8,335 bases of DNA. It comes from Actinomycetota bacterium (lineage in GTDB: Bacteria > Actinomycetota > Acidimicrobiia > Acidimicrobiales > Microtrichaceae). Of the stretch, positions 1 through 7,034 are shown piece after piece. Every line of letters begins with the position of its first letter. The first letter of the stretch is position 1. The notes under the pieces were generated by a model that made no database searches, was not told the DNA's origin, and worked only from the letters and a program-made list of their open reading frames with translations. A program made the translations under genes and the position numbers. The stretch spans positions 1 through 8,335 of the forward strand of contig JAFDWA010000057.1 of the NCBI GenBank assembly GCA_018268735.1. The letters are read 5' to 3'.

Positions 1-2874
1 CGTTCCGGGGTCGACCTTGTTGGCCGTCACCTCGACGAAGCCCTGGCCCGGGGTGCGACCGTCCGGCTGCTGACCACCGACTACCTCCAGGTCACCGACA
101 CCGGAGCACTCGGTTACTTCCTCGACCGGATGGGCGGGCATGGTCCCGGTTCGGTCGACGTCCGGGTGTTCAGCGACCCGTTGACCAGCTTCCATCCGAA
201 GGCCTACATCTTCTCGTCGTCAGAATCGGGTGCCGGGGTTGCCTTCGTGGGGAGCAGCAACCTGAGCCGATCGGGTATCGCCACCGGAATCGAGTGGAAC
301 CTCGAGACCCGTCACCTGCCGGAGTTGAACGCCGGTTTCGAGGCGTTGTGGTCCGATCCCCGCGCGGTGCCACTGACCTCCGACTGGCTGCGGAGCTACG
401 ACGAGACCCGTCAGCGGCGGCTCGAGACGATGCCGGTGGTTGCCGGCGTCGGCGGCGATACCGTCGTGCAGCCCGGTGACCCGGCTGCTGGTATCGGTGG
501 TGAGGAGGTCGAGGTCGCACCGCGTCCGTGGAGTGTGCAGGCCGACGCGCTCGCAGCCCTCGAAGCCACCCGGATCGACGGCCACGAAGCGGGTCTCGTC
601 GTGATGGCGACCGGCCTCGGCAAGACGTGGCTGGCGGCGTTCGACTCGGCTCGACCGGAGTTCCGTCGGGTGCTGTTCGTCGCTCACCGCGACGAGATCC
701 TGAGACAGGCACGGGACGTCTACCGTCGGGTGCGACCCACGGGGTCGCTCACGATGTTCACCGGGTCGGACCGTGACGTCGACGGTGAGGTCGTGTTCGC
801 GAGCATCCAGTCGCTGCACCGCAACCTCGGTGACTTCAGATCGGAGGACTTCGACTACGTCGTCGTCGACGAGTTCCACCACGCCGCGGCGATCACCTAC
901 CGGCGGGTGCTGGCGCATTTCCGACCGAGGTTCATGCTCGGCCTGACCGCGACCCCGGACCGTGCCGACGCCGCTGACCTCCTGGCGCTCTGTTCGGACA
1001 ACCTCGTCTACGACTGCGGTCTCGTCGAGGGCGTGACCAGGGGACTGCTCTGTCCGTTCACCTACCGTGCCATCGCGGACGTCGCCGACTACGCGCACAT
1101 ACCGTGGCGCAACGGTCGGTTCGATCCCGAGGATCTGACCACGGAACTGGCGACCGTCGACCGAGCCCGGCAGGTCCTCGAGGAATGGCGGAGAGTTGGC
1201 GGGGAACGTCGCCGGGCGCTGGGGTTCTGCTGCACGATCGCTCACGCGGAGTTCATGGCCGAGCGATTCCGCGAGGAGGGGATCCAGGCGGTCGCGGTGC
1301 ACTCCGGTGCGGGCTCGTCACCACGGGACGAATCCCTCCAACGACTCGCCGACGGCGATCTCGACATCGTCTTCACCGTCGATCTCTTCAACGAAGGTGT
1401 CGACGTCCCGAGCATCGATCTCGTGTTGATGCTCCGCCCGACGGAGTCGCCGGTTGTGTTCATCCAGCAACTTGGACGCGGTCTCCGTCGCCTGGAGGGC
1501 AAGGAGCGGCTCGAAGCCGTCGACCTCGTCGGCAACCATCGGAGCTTCCTCCTCAAGGCCCGCCTGCTCGCCATGCTGACCGGCCGCACCCACATCACCG
1601 ACCGCGAAGCGGTCGAGTTCCTCGCTGCCCGACGGGACGACCTTGCGACCGGCTCCCCCGATCTGCCCGCTGGGTGTTCGATCAACATCGATGCTGAGGT
1701 GATCGACCTGCTGGACGAGCTGGCCGGTCCTGTTCGGGAGAAGGACCGGCTGGTCGAGTTGGCCCGCCAGTGGAGCGACAGCCATGACGGCCGACGTCCG
1801 ACGGCGCTCGAGCTCGCACTGGTGAACGGCAAGTCGTTCACGCTGAAGCCCATGGGCGGTTGGTTCGGCTTCCTGGACCGCTTCGGGATGCTCGAGCCGG
1901 ATGAGGCCGAGGTGGTTCGGCTCGCCTCGGACTTCCTGGTCTCGATCGAACACGGCAGCTACACGAAGAGCTACAAGCTCGTCACCCTCCGGGTCCTCGC
2001 CAGATCGGGGTGTCTCCGCTCCGGCATGTCGATCAGTGAGCTGGCGGCGGCCTGCCGGTGGGAGATCCTGCGCGATGTGGACCTGCGCACCGATCTCAGC
2101 GACGCCACCACCTACTTCGCCGACGTCACCTCCCCGACGGGCCCCGAGTGGCAGCAGTACTGGCGGAAGAACCCGATCCACGCACTCACCACGTCCTCGC
2201 GGGGCTCCTCGGCCTGGTTCGACGACGTCGACGGCGAGCTGAAGCTCGCACTGGCCGTTCCCGAGCGTCTCGGGGCCACCTTCGACGCTCTCGTCACCGA
2301 GATCGTCGAGTACCGGCTCCACCGCTACCTCACCCAACGACAGGCCCGCAGGGTCGGCGAACGGCGGACCTTCAGTCACGACGGCCAAGCCATCGACGCG
2401 GCGTTCGTCGTCGAGAGCAGCGACGGCCACCCCACCTCGGTGCTGATCGAATCAGCGGGCGGCACACGCGGGTCAAGCGACGCGCGGAACCTCGACTACG
2501 TCGTCGGCTTCGACCTCCTGCTCGAACGCCTCCGTGCGCTCCACGTACGGGTCCTCGACATCCACCTCGACACGACCAGGACCAGCCACCTCGCACTCGC
2601 GGACCGACGCCTCGATGCCGGCGGGTGCAGCTACCCGCTGGATCTCGACGAGGTGGCCGATCTCGCAGGCCTTCGCAAGGCGCTGCTCAGATCGATGGCG
2701 AAGGTCGGTCGATCGACTGACAGCACCGGCGGTGGGAACGCACGCAAGCGCACCCGCTTCGTGATCTCCGTCGACGACACCTGGACAGCGGTCGCTCTCG
2801 CTGACGCGCTGGCATCGGGTGGCATCCGCGACGACGGCGATGCGTTGGAATCGTCCGCCTGGCCAAGCGGCTAG
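1..2874 (+). CDS. PLD-nuclease / SF2 DEAD-DEAH helicase fusion protein, 5' partial
   Basis: The reading frame is open from the first base and the PLD domain is already under way there, so the true start lies upstream; 957 residues are visible. ATG at 130 is only an internal methionine. Counting the first codon as residue 1, a phospholipase-D-like domain covers about 1-120, with FHPKAY (64-69) as the HxK motif and GSSN (84-87). The helicase core follows: Walker A ATGLGKT (203-209), DEFH box (290-293), TATP (316-319) and motif VI QQLGRGLR (489-496). Residues about 520-957 are a long C-terminal region with no motif certain to me. Its last 130 residues include NLDYVVGF (830-837) and GGGNARKR (910-917), resembling a module I recall from restriction endonucleases. 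By family knowledge this would be an ATP-dependent DNA translocase coupled to a nuclease, plausibly defensive. Helicase and PLD calls are firm; the biological role is inference. Confidence 0.93.
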   Translation, partial: RSGVDLVGRHLDEALARGATVRLLTTDYLQVTDTGALGYFLDRMGGHGPGSVDVRVFSDPLTSFHPKAYIFSSSESGAGVAFVGSSNLSRSGIATGIEWNLETRHLPELNAGFEALWSDPRAVPLTSDWLRSYDETRQRRLETMPVVAGVGGDTVVQPGDPAAGIGGEEVEVAPRPWSVQADALAALEATRIDGHEAGLVVMATGLGKTWLAAFDSARPEFRRVLFVAHRDEILRQARDVYRRVRPTGSLTMFTGSDRDVDGEVVFASIQSLHRNLGDFRSEDFDYVVVDEFHHAAAITYRRVLAHFRPRFMLGLTATPDRADAADLLALCSDNLVYDCGLVEGVTRGLLCPFTYRAIADVADYAHIPWRNGRFDPEDLTTELATVDRARQVLEEWRRVGGERRRALGFCCTIAHAEFMAERFREEGIQAVAVHSGAGSSPRDESLQRLADGDLDIVFTVDLFNEGVDVPSIDLVLMLRPTESPVVFIQQLGRGLRRLEGKERLEAVDLVGNHRSFLLKARLLAMLTGRTHITDREAVEFLAARRDDLATGSPDLPAGCSINIDAEVIDLLDELAGPVREKDRLVELARQWSDSHDGRRPTALELALVNGKSFTLKPMGGWFGFLDRFGMLEPDEAEVVRLASDFLVSIEHGSYTKSYKLVTLRVLARSGCLRSGMSISELAAACRWEILRDVDLRTDLSDATTYFADVTSPTGPEWQQYWRKNPIHALTTSSRGSSAWFDDVDGELKLALAVPERLGATFDALVTEIVEYRLHRYLTQRQARRVGERRTFSHDGQAIDAAFVVESSDGHPTSVLIESAGGTRGSSDARNLDYVVGFDLLLERLRALHVRVLDIHLDTTRTSHLALADRRLDAGGCSYPLDLDEVADLAGLRKALLRSMAKVGRSTDSTGGGNARKRTRFVISVDDTWTAVALADALASGGIRDDGDALESSAWPSG

Positions 2875-3347
2875 TTCATCGATTGTCATGGAACCGAGGT
2901 GACCACAGCGAAACCGATGGACACGGTGGGCGGATCCCGATTCCTGTGGGACTCGACGTTCAACCACGTGCGGCAGCGAGCGAAAGCGGCTACCTCCACC
3001 CTGTCTGCAGCTGCCACTGGGTCCTCATCCTCACAGACGCGGATGACGAGTCAGCCGAGATTGTCCCGATCGCTGTTGAAGTCACCGTGGGTGGTGATCC
3101 CAGTGCTTCTCTCAGTCGTGTCGTGACCGAGCGGACGGAACGTCCGTGGAGTACGGCGATCATGTGGATCGGAAATTCCATTGCGGTGCCGTTCGAAGAT
3201 GCGCTGGGAACCCGTACTCGGAGAGAACTCTCACCCCACCTGGACAGAAAGGGTGGTTGTCACACCACGGGTGCATCATTGAAGTCGCGTCGACAGGGCG
3301 ACGCTCGTGGGCGTTCGGTCACGATGAGGTTGGAGGGAGTTTCGGAC
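2875..3347. other. Intergenic stretch with several short inverted repeats
   Basis: About 470 bp between the helicase stop and the next well-supported start. I find no convincing gene, although the frame of the downstream gene stays open from 2883. Four short perfect inverted repeats are visible: TCACC/GGTGA (3082-3086 with 3093-3097), CGGACG-GAA-CGTCCG (3132-3146), GAGAG-AA-CTCTC (3221-3232) and GTGGT/ACCAC (3253-3257 with 3264-3268). None has a T-tract typical of a terminator. The stretch must contain the promoter for the two-gene unit at 3348-4196 unless that unit is co-transcribed with the helicase; I cannot pick out a confident -35/-10 pair. Confidence 0.5.
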
Positions 3348-3809
3348 ATGGGTGTGACTGTTGATCTGATCCCTCTTCTGTCGGGTGAGTCACCTGAGGA
3401 TGCGATCGCTCGGATCTACGACGGTGGCATGGAGATCGTGATCGATGTCGAGGAGCAGACGGGAACGGTCGAGGAGATCGTGAACGACGTCGAGCCGGCA
3501 CCGGCAGGGGCGTTCGATGAGTGGCGTGCAGAGGTGCTCCGGCGTCTCTATGAGTTGTTCCCGGACTGGTCCTCTGAGGAGGACGACGGCCTTCCGGTTC
3601 TGTGGACGTCGGGGTGTGAGTGGCAGGTCGAGTTCAAGCCGAACGAGGTCATGCTGCGTGCACGAGGTGGCGTTCCCCGTGGGCCCGGTCCCGGACTGGA
3701 CGATCTGTGTGGGATCTTCGCCGGGCTCAGGACGATCATCCATTGGCCTCACAACGGGAGCTACACGGATCTCGACGATCCGGACGACCTGCATGCTCAG
3801 CGTCGATGA
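3348..3809 (+). CDS. Hypothetical acidic 153-residue protein
   Basis: I do not recognise this family. ATG at 3348 is chosen because GGAGGG (3332-3337) lies about 10 nt upstream and the residues after it look protein-like; ATG at 3324 is an alternative and the frame is open further back to 2883. The product is strongly acidic, with an Asp/Glu-rich first half and a run of aspartates near the end. The second half has an aromatic-rich segment (WTSGCEWQVEF, about 86-96) and a short PRGPGPGLDDL linker. There is no signal peptide, membrane segment or catalytic motif that I can name. The stop is 30 nt before the next start, so the two genes are probably one operon. It could be a partner or regulator of the zinc-ribbon protein, but nothing in the sequence shows a function. 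Confidence 0.7.
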   Translation: MGVTVDLIPLLSGESPEDAIARIYDGGMEIVIDVEEQTGTVEEIVNDVEPAPAGAFDEWRAEVLRRLYELFPDWSSEEDDGLPVLWTSGCEWQVEFKPNEVMLRARGGVPRGPGPGLDDLCGIFAGLRTIIHWPHNGSYTDLDDPDDLHAQRR

Positions 3810-3839
3810 TCAGCTGTTGGAGGACGATCGGGAGGAAAC

Positions 3840-4196
3840 ATGGGTGAAGGCGCGATGGTGATCTGCGACGACTGTGGCTTGAGCGAGTTCGTGTTGCTTG
3901 GTGCCCTGATGTCGGGGATCGAACGCACGGTCTGTGCGTGCAGGACGTGTCGGAGGTTCGTCACCCTGGAACACGACTGGGCCCTCGATGCTCCTCGTCC
4001 GAAGTTGGTGTGTCCCCACTGCTCCGGGTCGGTCGAGGCGATCGAGTTCGACTTCTCGGGTGATCGGGTCGTGGCACACCGTGTGGATGATTGGCGAGAG
4101 GGGGCGCTGCCACCAGCGGCTGGAGAACAGGCTTCGGTGGGTTGTCCAGTCTGCGGCGGTGAACTCCGCACGGAAGGCTCGTTGCTGGCGGATTGA
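3840..4196 (+). CDS. Small protein with four CxxC zinc knuckles (zinc-ribbon type)
   Basis: A 118-residue protein. The start is well set: GGAGG (3831-3835) sits 4 nt before the ATG. It has four CxxC pairs: CDDC (9-12), CRTC (34-37, with a further Cys at 32), CPHC (58-61) and CPVC (102-105). Their spacing suits two zinc ribbons, one from the first and second pairs and one from the third and fourth, with an acidic or mixed linker between. Such ribbons usually bind nucleic acid or protein, but the fold alone does not say which. There is no enzymatic motif. It lies 30 nt after the acidic gene and is probably translated from the same message. The next feature is on the opposite strand, so this gene ends the plus-strand unit. 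I do not know a named family with this exact arrangement. Confidence 0.8.
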   Translation: MGEGAMVICDDCGLSEFVLLGALMSGIERTVCACRTCRRFVTLEHDWALDAPRPKLVCPHCSGSVEAIEFDFSGDRVVAHRVDDWREGALPPAAGEQASVGCPVCGGELRTEGSLLAD

Positions 4197-4433
4197 TCGA
4201 TCGACGGGGACTGCAGCAGCCGCACTTGCCCAGCCCTCGTCGAACTGATGGCGCTCCGGGCGGCGCGGTGAGCTGTTCGTTGACCACGGAGGACTTCACC
4301 CGTTCGTACCTGACGCCAGCGCCACGGGGCGGACGTGTCGTATCGCCCGCTGCGGCTGTCACGTGTCTGATCGGCATTCATCGGGCGGTGGGTGGACTCC
4401 GCAGCACACCGGGCTCCCGCGTCGACGATCACC

Positions 4434-4665
4434 TCACATGCGGCGACGTGGTCCGAGAAGGTGTTCTGCTCGTTCGGATCGGAACTCGTCCAGATCCAAT
4501 GGGGGAAGCACGCCCTTCAGGATGCCGCGCCTTGGTCGGTGTGGAGCTGCCCGGGCGCGGAGCTCCACCGCGACGCTGGCCGGTCGTCGCTCCGGCGGCG
4601 GCGACTTGCTCCGCGGGGATCAGGACGGTGCCGTCCTGACGCACCTTGATCTCGAGCGTGCTCAT
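4434..4665 (-). pseudogene. AbrB-like antitoxin gene interrupted by a one-base frameshift
   Basis: Read on the minus strand from ATG at 4665, the frame begins MSTLEIKVRQDGTVLIP and continues to about 4575, a typical swapped-hairpin AbrB/MazE-like start. From there the original frame turns into a low-complexity Arg/Pro/Ser tail ending at 4429. The next frame over instead gives VAVELRARA, then RGILKGVLPPLDLDEF, and ends at TGA 4434-4436, which is how antitoxin C-termini of this type look. The 232-bp span is one base more than 77 codons, so one extra base (or two lost bases) near 4575 explains the break. A GTG at 4707 could extend the N-terminus; neither start has a clear Shine-Dalgarno. It lies about 80 nt downstream of the DUF5615 toxin on the same strand. 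It may be a decayed gene or a sequencing error. Confidence 0.5.
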
Positions 4666-4743
4666 GGCCGCCAGCGCACGAGCAACCTCGACTGCATCGA
4701 CCGCCACGGGTACCGGAGCTGGCGTGGAGCGACGGGACGCCCG

Positions 4744-5073
4744 TCAGCGCAGTTCGATGAGCTTGTCGCCTTGCTCGACCATCGAGACGATCTGCTCGAT
4801 CGGCGGTTCGAACCAGGTCAGCAGCTCGGTCCGGCGCGTGTTGCCGACCCGGACCCACACCACGGTGGGTGATTCGTCGCTGATGGCGACCATCTGGGCG
4901 AAGTCCGCGTCCTTCGTGACGATTACCGCGTCGTGGTCGAGCGCGTACCGCCACAGCTGTGCATCCGGTGCGTCGCCAGGGACGATGTCGGTGACGTGTT
5001 CTGCCACGTGATCGTGCTCGGCCAACATGCGTGCCAGCGCCGGTGGCAGCTGGGCATCGATCAGGAAGCGCAC
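4744..5073 (-). CDS. DUF5615 PIN-like toxin of a type II toxin-antitoxin pair
   Basis: A 109-residue protein starting with GTG at 5073. It matches the DUF5615 (Mut7-C/PIN-like) family in length and pattern: RFLIDAQLPPALA at the N-terminus with Asp6, an EH pair at 25-26, the VIVTKDADF strand (50-58) with acidic Asp55 and Asp57, and a VRVGNTR loop at about 74-80. In PIN-like folds these acidic residues coordinate a metal for RNA cleavage, so a ribonuclease toxin is expected; activity is inferred from the family. The start is only 4 nt after the stop of the DUF433 gene, so the two are co-transcribed and probably translationally coupled. No strong ribosome binding site precedes the GTG, which fits coupling. 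The product ends with IELR, and all expected motifs are intact. Confidence 0.9.
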   Translation of the reverse strand: MRFLIDAQLPPALARMLAEHDHVAEHVTDIVPGDAPDAQLWRYALDHDAVIVTKDADFAQMVAISDESPTVVWVRVGNTRRTELLTWFEPPIEQIVSMVEQGDKLIELR

Positions 5074-5077
5074 CCGC

Positions 5078-5302
5078 TCAGGATGCGTTCACGACGGCGT
5101 GGTCAGCCTGCGCCGCGGCGTAGGTCAGGCACGCCTTGATGTCCTCTTCGGCGAGGTACGGGTAGTCCTCGAGGATCTCCGCCTCGTCGGCGCCGGCGGC
5201 GAGCAGAGAGAGCACGTCGGCGACGCGCATGCGGGTCCCGCGGACCACGGGACGGCCGTGCACGACGTCCGGGTCGACGGTGATCCGCTCCAGCAGTGAC
5301 AT
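5078..5302 (-). CDS. DUF433 antitoxin
   Basis: A 74-residue protein from ATG at 5302; a TTG two codons further upstream (5308) is possible but less likely, since family members commonly begin MSLLERI. It carries the DUF433 signature: ERITVDPDVVHGRPVVRGTR (5-24), followed by a helix-turn-helix-like part with EILEDYPYL (42-50) and EEDIKACLTYAA (52-63). DUF433 proteins are winged or helix-turn-helix DNA-binding antitoxins that pair with PIN-like DUF5615 toxins and usually repress their own operon. It is the first gene of the minus-strand operon and lies 4 nt before the toxin start. The gene diverges from the Fic gene across a 219-bp region that contains a 60-bp repeat copy. An AT-richer GATAGCCT just upstream of the ATG could be a -10 of a nearly leaderless message, but this is weak. 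Confidence 0.9.
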   Translation of the reverse strand: MSLLERITVDPDVVHGRPVVRGTRMRVADVLSLLAAGADEAEILEDYPYLAEEDIKACLTYAAAQADHAVVNAS

Positions 5303-5360
5303 GCCCAAAGGCTATCGAACCAAGGCGCGTGCGGGTCGATCACACCAGTCGGCATCCGGC

Positions 5361-5436
5361 CTGGACCGTGTCGATCTTGTGGGTCACGGTCGCTGTGGCG
5401 GCCTGTGGGCTACAAGTTCGCTGGTCCGTGTCGAAC
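5361..5436. repeat. Single copy of a 60-bp palindromic repeat, upstream of fic
   Basis: One full 60-bp unit (5367-5426) plus partial neighbouring sequence on both sides, clearly the same element as the tandem array at 7035-7194. Shared blocks include GGTCACGGTCGCTGTGG, GGGCTACAAGTTCGCTGG and CCGTGTCGA. Orientation is the same as in the array. The left arm here (CGATCTTGTGG, 5372-5382) has two changes from the consensus CGAACTTGTAG, so the hairpin with CTACAAGTTCG (5410-5420) is imperfect. Lying between the divergent antitoxin and fic genes, it could influence either transcript. Confidence 0.9.
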
Positions 5437-5466
5437 AACCGAGATCGAGACAGAGCCATGTTGTGT

Positions 5467-5479
5467 GTTATGCGATAAC
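5467..5479. promoter_or_regulatory. Perfect palindrome upstream of fic, possible operator
   Basis: GTTAT-GCG-ATAAC is a perfect 5-bp inverted repeat with a 3-bp spacer in the AT-richest spot of this neighbourhood, 43 bp before the fic ATG. Its position and symmetry suit a repressor site overlapping a promoter; nearby TAACCT or TAGCGT could serve as a -10, but no matching -35 is convincing. The regulator is unknown. Confidence 0.35.
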
Positions 5480-5521
5480 CTGAAATAGCGTTACGGTGGG
5501 TTGGACGTTCAGGGAGACGCG

Positions 5522-6799
5522 ATGGCGCACATGATCCACCGGCATTGGTCCACCGGAGATCTGACCGGCCTTCCTCGCAAGGACCGCGCCGGATGCGACT
5601 ACGACGCGTATCTGCCGGACGACCTCGTTGGCCGTCGGTTCATGCTCGACGGCGAGACGGCTGCCGACGTCTCGGACGCCGAGGCGAACGTGGCTCGCCT
5701 GAACGCGTCGGCGGTGACCCTGGCGGACACCGAAGCTCTGGCCCGCCTCCTCCTCCGCGCCGAGGCGGTCGGCTCATCTCACATCGAGGGTCTCGTGGTC
5801 GGTGGCCGCCGGTTGCTGCGCTTCGAGGTCGCGTCCGAACTCGGCTCCGATGAAGCCCGCGACGTCACGGCGGACGAAGTGCTGTCGAACATCCGTGCGA
5901 TGCACTACGCCGTGCACACGTTGACGAACGAGCGGGTCACCGTCGACGGCATCCTGGAGATGCACCGACTTCTGCTCGAGGACACCGACAGAGCCCAGTT
6001 CGCCGGACGACTGCGTGAGGAGCAGAACTGGATCGGAGGCTCGAGCTACAACCCGTGCTCGGCAGCGTTCATCCCGCCGCCCGAGGACGACGTGCCCCGA
6101 CTGCTCACCGACCTGTGCACGTTCGCGAACGCGGACTCGTTGCCCCCGATCGCGCAGGCCGCCGTCGCCCACGCCCAGTTCGAGACCATCCACCCGTTCG
6201 TGGACGGCAACGGCCGAACGGGTCGAGCTCTCATCCACGTCATCCTTCGCCGCCGCGGGTTGTGCCCGAAGGTCGTGCCGCCGATCAGCCTCGTCCTCGC
6301 CACTCGATCCTCGAGCTACATCGCTGGCCTGACCGCCTTTCGCCATGTCGGCCCGGCCGACAGCGCTGCGGCTCGTGAGGGCCTGAACCACTGGGTCGCG
6401 ACGTTCGCGGCAGCGACCTCTGCGGCCGCAGACCAGGCGCTTGCCTTCGAGGACAGGATCGAGCAGATCAAACGGGACTGGCAGGTGCGCCTGGGAAGAC
6501 TCCGCCGCAACTCTGCAGCGGAACGCCTCGTCGACCTCCTTTCTGGGACGCCCATCGTCACCTCGACCAGCGCCGCCGCCCTCCTCGACCGCTCCTTCAA
6601 CGCAGCGAACGACGCCATCGAACGATTCGTCGACGTCGGCATCCTGACCAAGATGACCGTCGGGCGCAGGAACCGAACCTGGGAGGCACGAGAGATCCTC
6701 GACGCCTTCGGAGACTTGGAACGAGGGCTGGCCTCGCCGGCCGGAGACACCCGCGCTGCTGAGCCGGTTCGAAGTGTCCCGGCTCGTCCTCAGACCTGA
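5522..6799 (+). CDS. fic: Class II Fic-family AMPylase (adenylyltransferase)
   Basis: A 425-residue protein. ATG at 5522 is preferred over the in-frame TTG at 5501 because GGGAG (5512-5516) lies 5 nt before it. The Fic core has the complete catalytic loop HPFVDGNGRTGR (224-235), with the catalytic His224 and the phosphate-binding Asp, Asn and Arg residues. Upstream, SSHIEG (85-90) is the class II inhibitory helix motif ([S/T]xxxE[G/N]); its Glu89 should block ATP binding until relieved. A flap-like segment (about 166-185, ending in NPCSAAFIPPP) precedes the core, and residues about 330-400 look like the C-terminal winged helix of Fic/DUF4172-type proteins. Such enzymes transfer AMP to a protein hydroxyl; the target cannot be read from the sequence. 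The gene stands alone on the plus strand, diverges from the DUF433/DUF5615 operon, and is framed by 60-bp repeats. Confidence 0.95.
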   Translation: MAHMIHRHWSTGDLTGLPRKDRAGCDYDAYLPDDLVGRRFMLDGETAADVSDAEANVARLNASAVTLADTEALARLLLRAEAVGSSHIEGLVVGGRRLLRFEVASELGSDEARDVTADEVLSNIRAMHYAVHTLTNERVTVDGILEMHRLLLEDTDRAQFAGRLREEQNWIGGSSYNPCSAAFIPPPEDDVPRLLTDLCTFANADSLPPIAQAAVAHAQFETIHPFVDGNGRTGRALIHVILRRRGLCPKVVPPISLVLATRSSSYIAGLTAFRHVGPADSAAAREGLNHWVATFAAATSAAADQALAFEDRIEQIKRDWQVRLGRLRRNSAAERLVDLLSGTPIVTSTSAAALLDRSFNAANDAIERFVDVGILTKMTVGRRNRTWEAREILDAFGDLERGLASPAGDTRAAEPVRSVPARPQT

Positions 6800-6916
6800 G
6801 CGCCTCCGGTCGTTCCTCCAAGGCGTCCGAACGTTGAGCCGCCGGGTGCGAGGCAGCGAGATCCTGACTGTGACGGGGGAAGGGTGGTGAGCCCTCCTGC
6901 CACCTGTCCCCAAGGC

Positions 6917-6944
6917 CCGATCAGCGCTGTCGGCGACTGATCGG
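6917..6944. terminator. Strong stem-loop 3' of fic, possible terminator
   Basis: CCGATCAG (6917-6924) pairs perfectly with CTGATCGG (6937-6944), and the stem continues with CGC/GCG across a single bulged A, leaving a 5-nt loop. It lies about 118 nt after the fic stop, between convergent genes. There is no T-tract on either side, so intrinsic termination is uncertain; in high-GC bacteria T-poor stem-loops are sometimes used this way. Confidence 0.4.
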
Positions 6945-7034
6945 ATCGTGTTGGCACGGCCCGAGACGTATCTGGAGGTACTGCTCCGGTACTGGAACTC
7001 GCCGAAAGCGGTCGGATCGGCCCGGACTCGGCGT

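Noticed and set aside
220..1302. Long minus-strand open frame of 360 codons opposite the helicase
   Set aside because: It is the complement of a clearly coding plus-strand gene; long antisense frames are common in high-GC DNA and the product has no recognisable domain.
2899..3126. Small 75-codon frame from a GTG start after the helicase, ending in a hydrophobic segment
   Set aside because: Weak ribosome binding site, Ser/Thr-rich composition and only one short hydrophobic stretch; not enough to support a gene.
4193..4872. Plus-strand open frames across the region between the zinc-ribbon gene and the toxin
   Set aside because: They are Arg/Gly/Ser-rich, lack ribosome binding sites, and overlap the minus-strand toxin and antitoxin-like sequences, which have real family motifs.
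5774..6913. Minus-strand open frame of 379 codons opposite fic
   Set aside because: It lies opposite a well-defined Fic coding sequence and shows no domain or start signal of its own.
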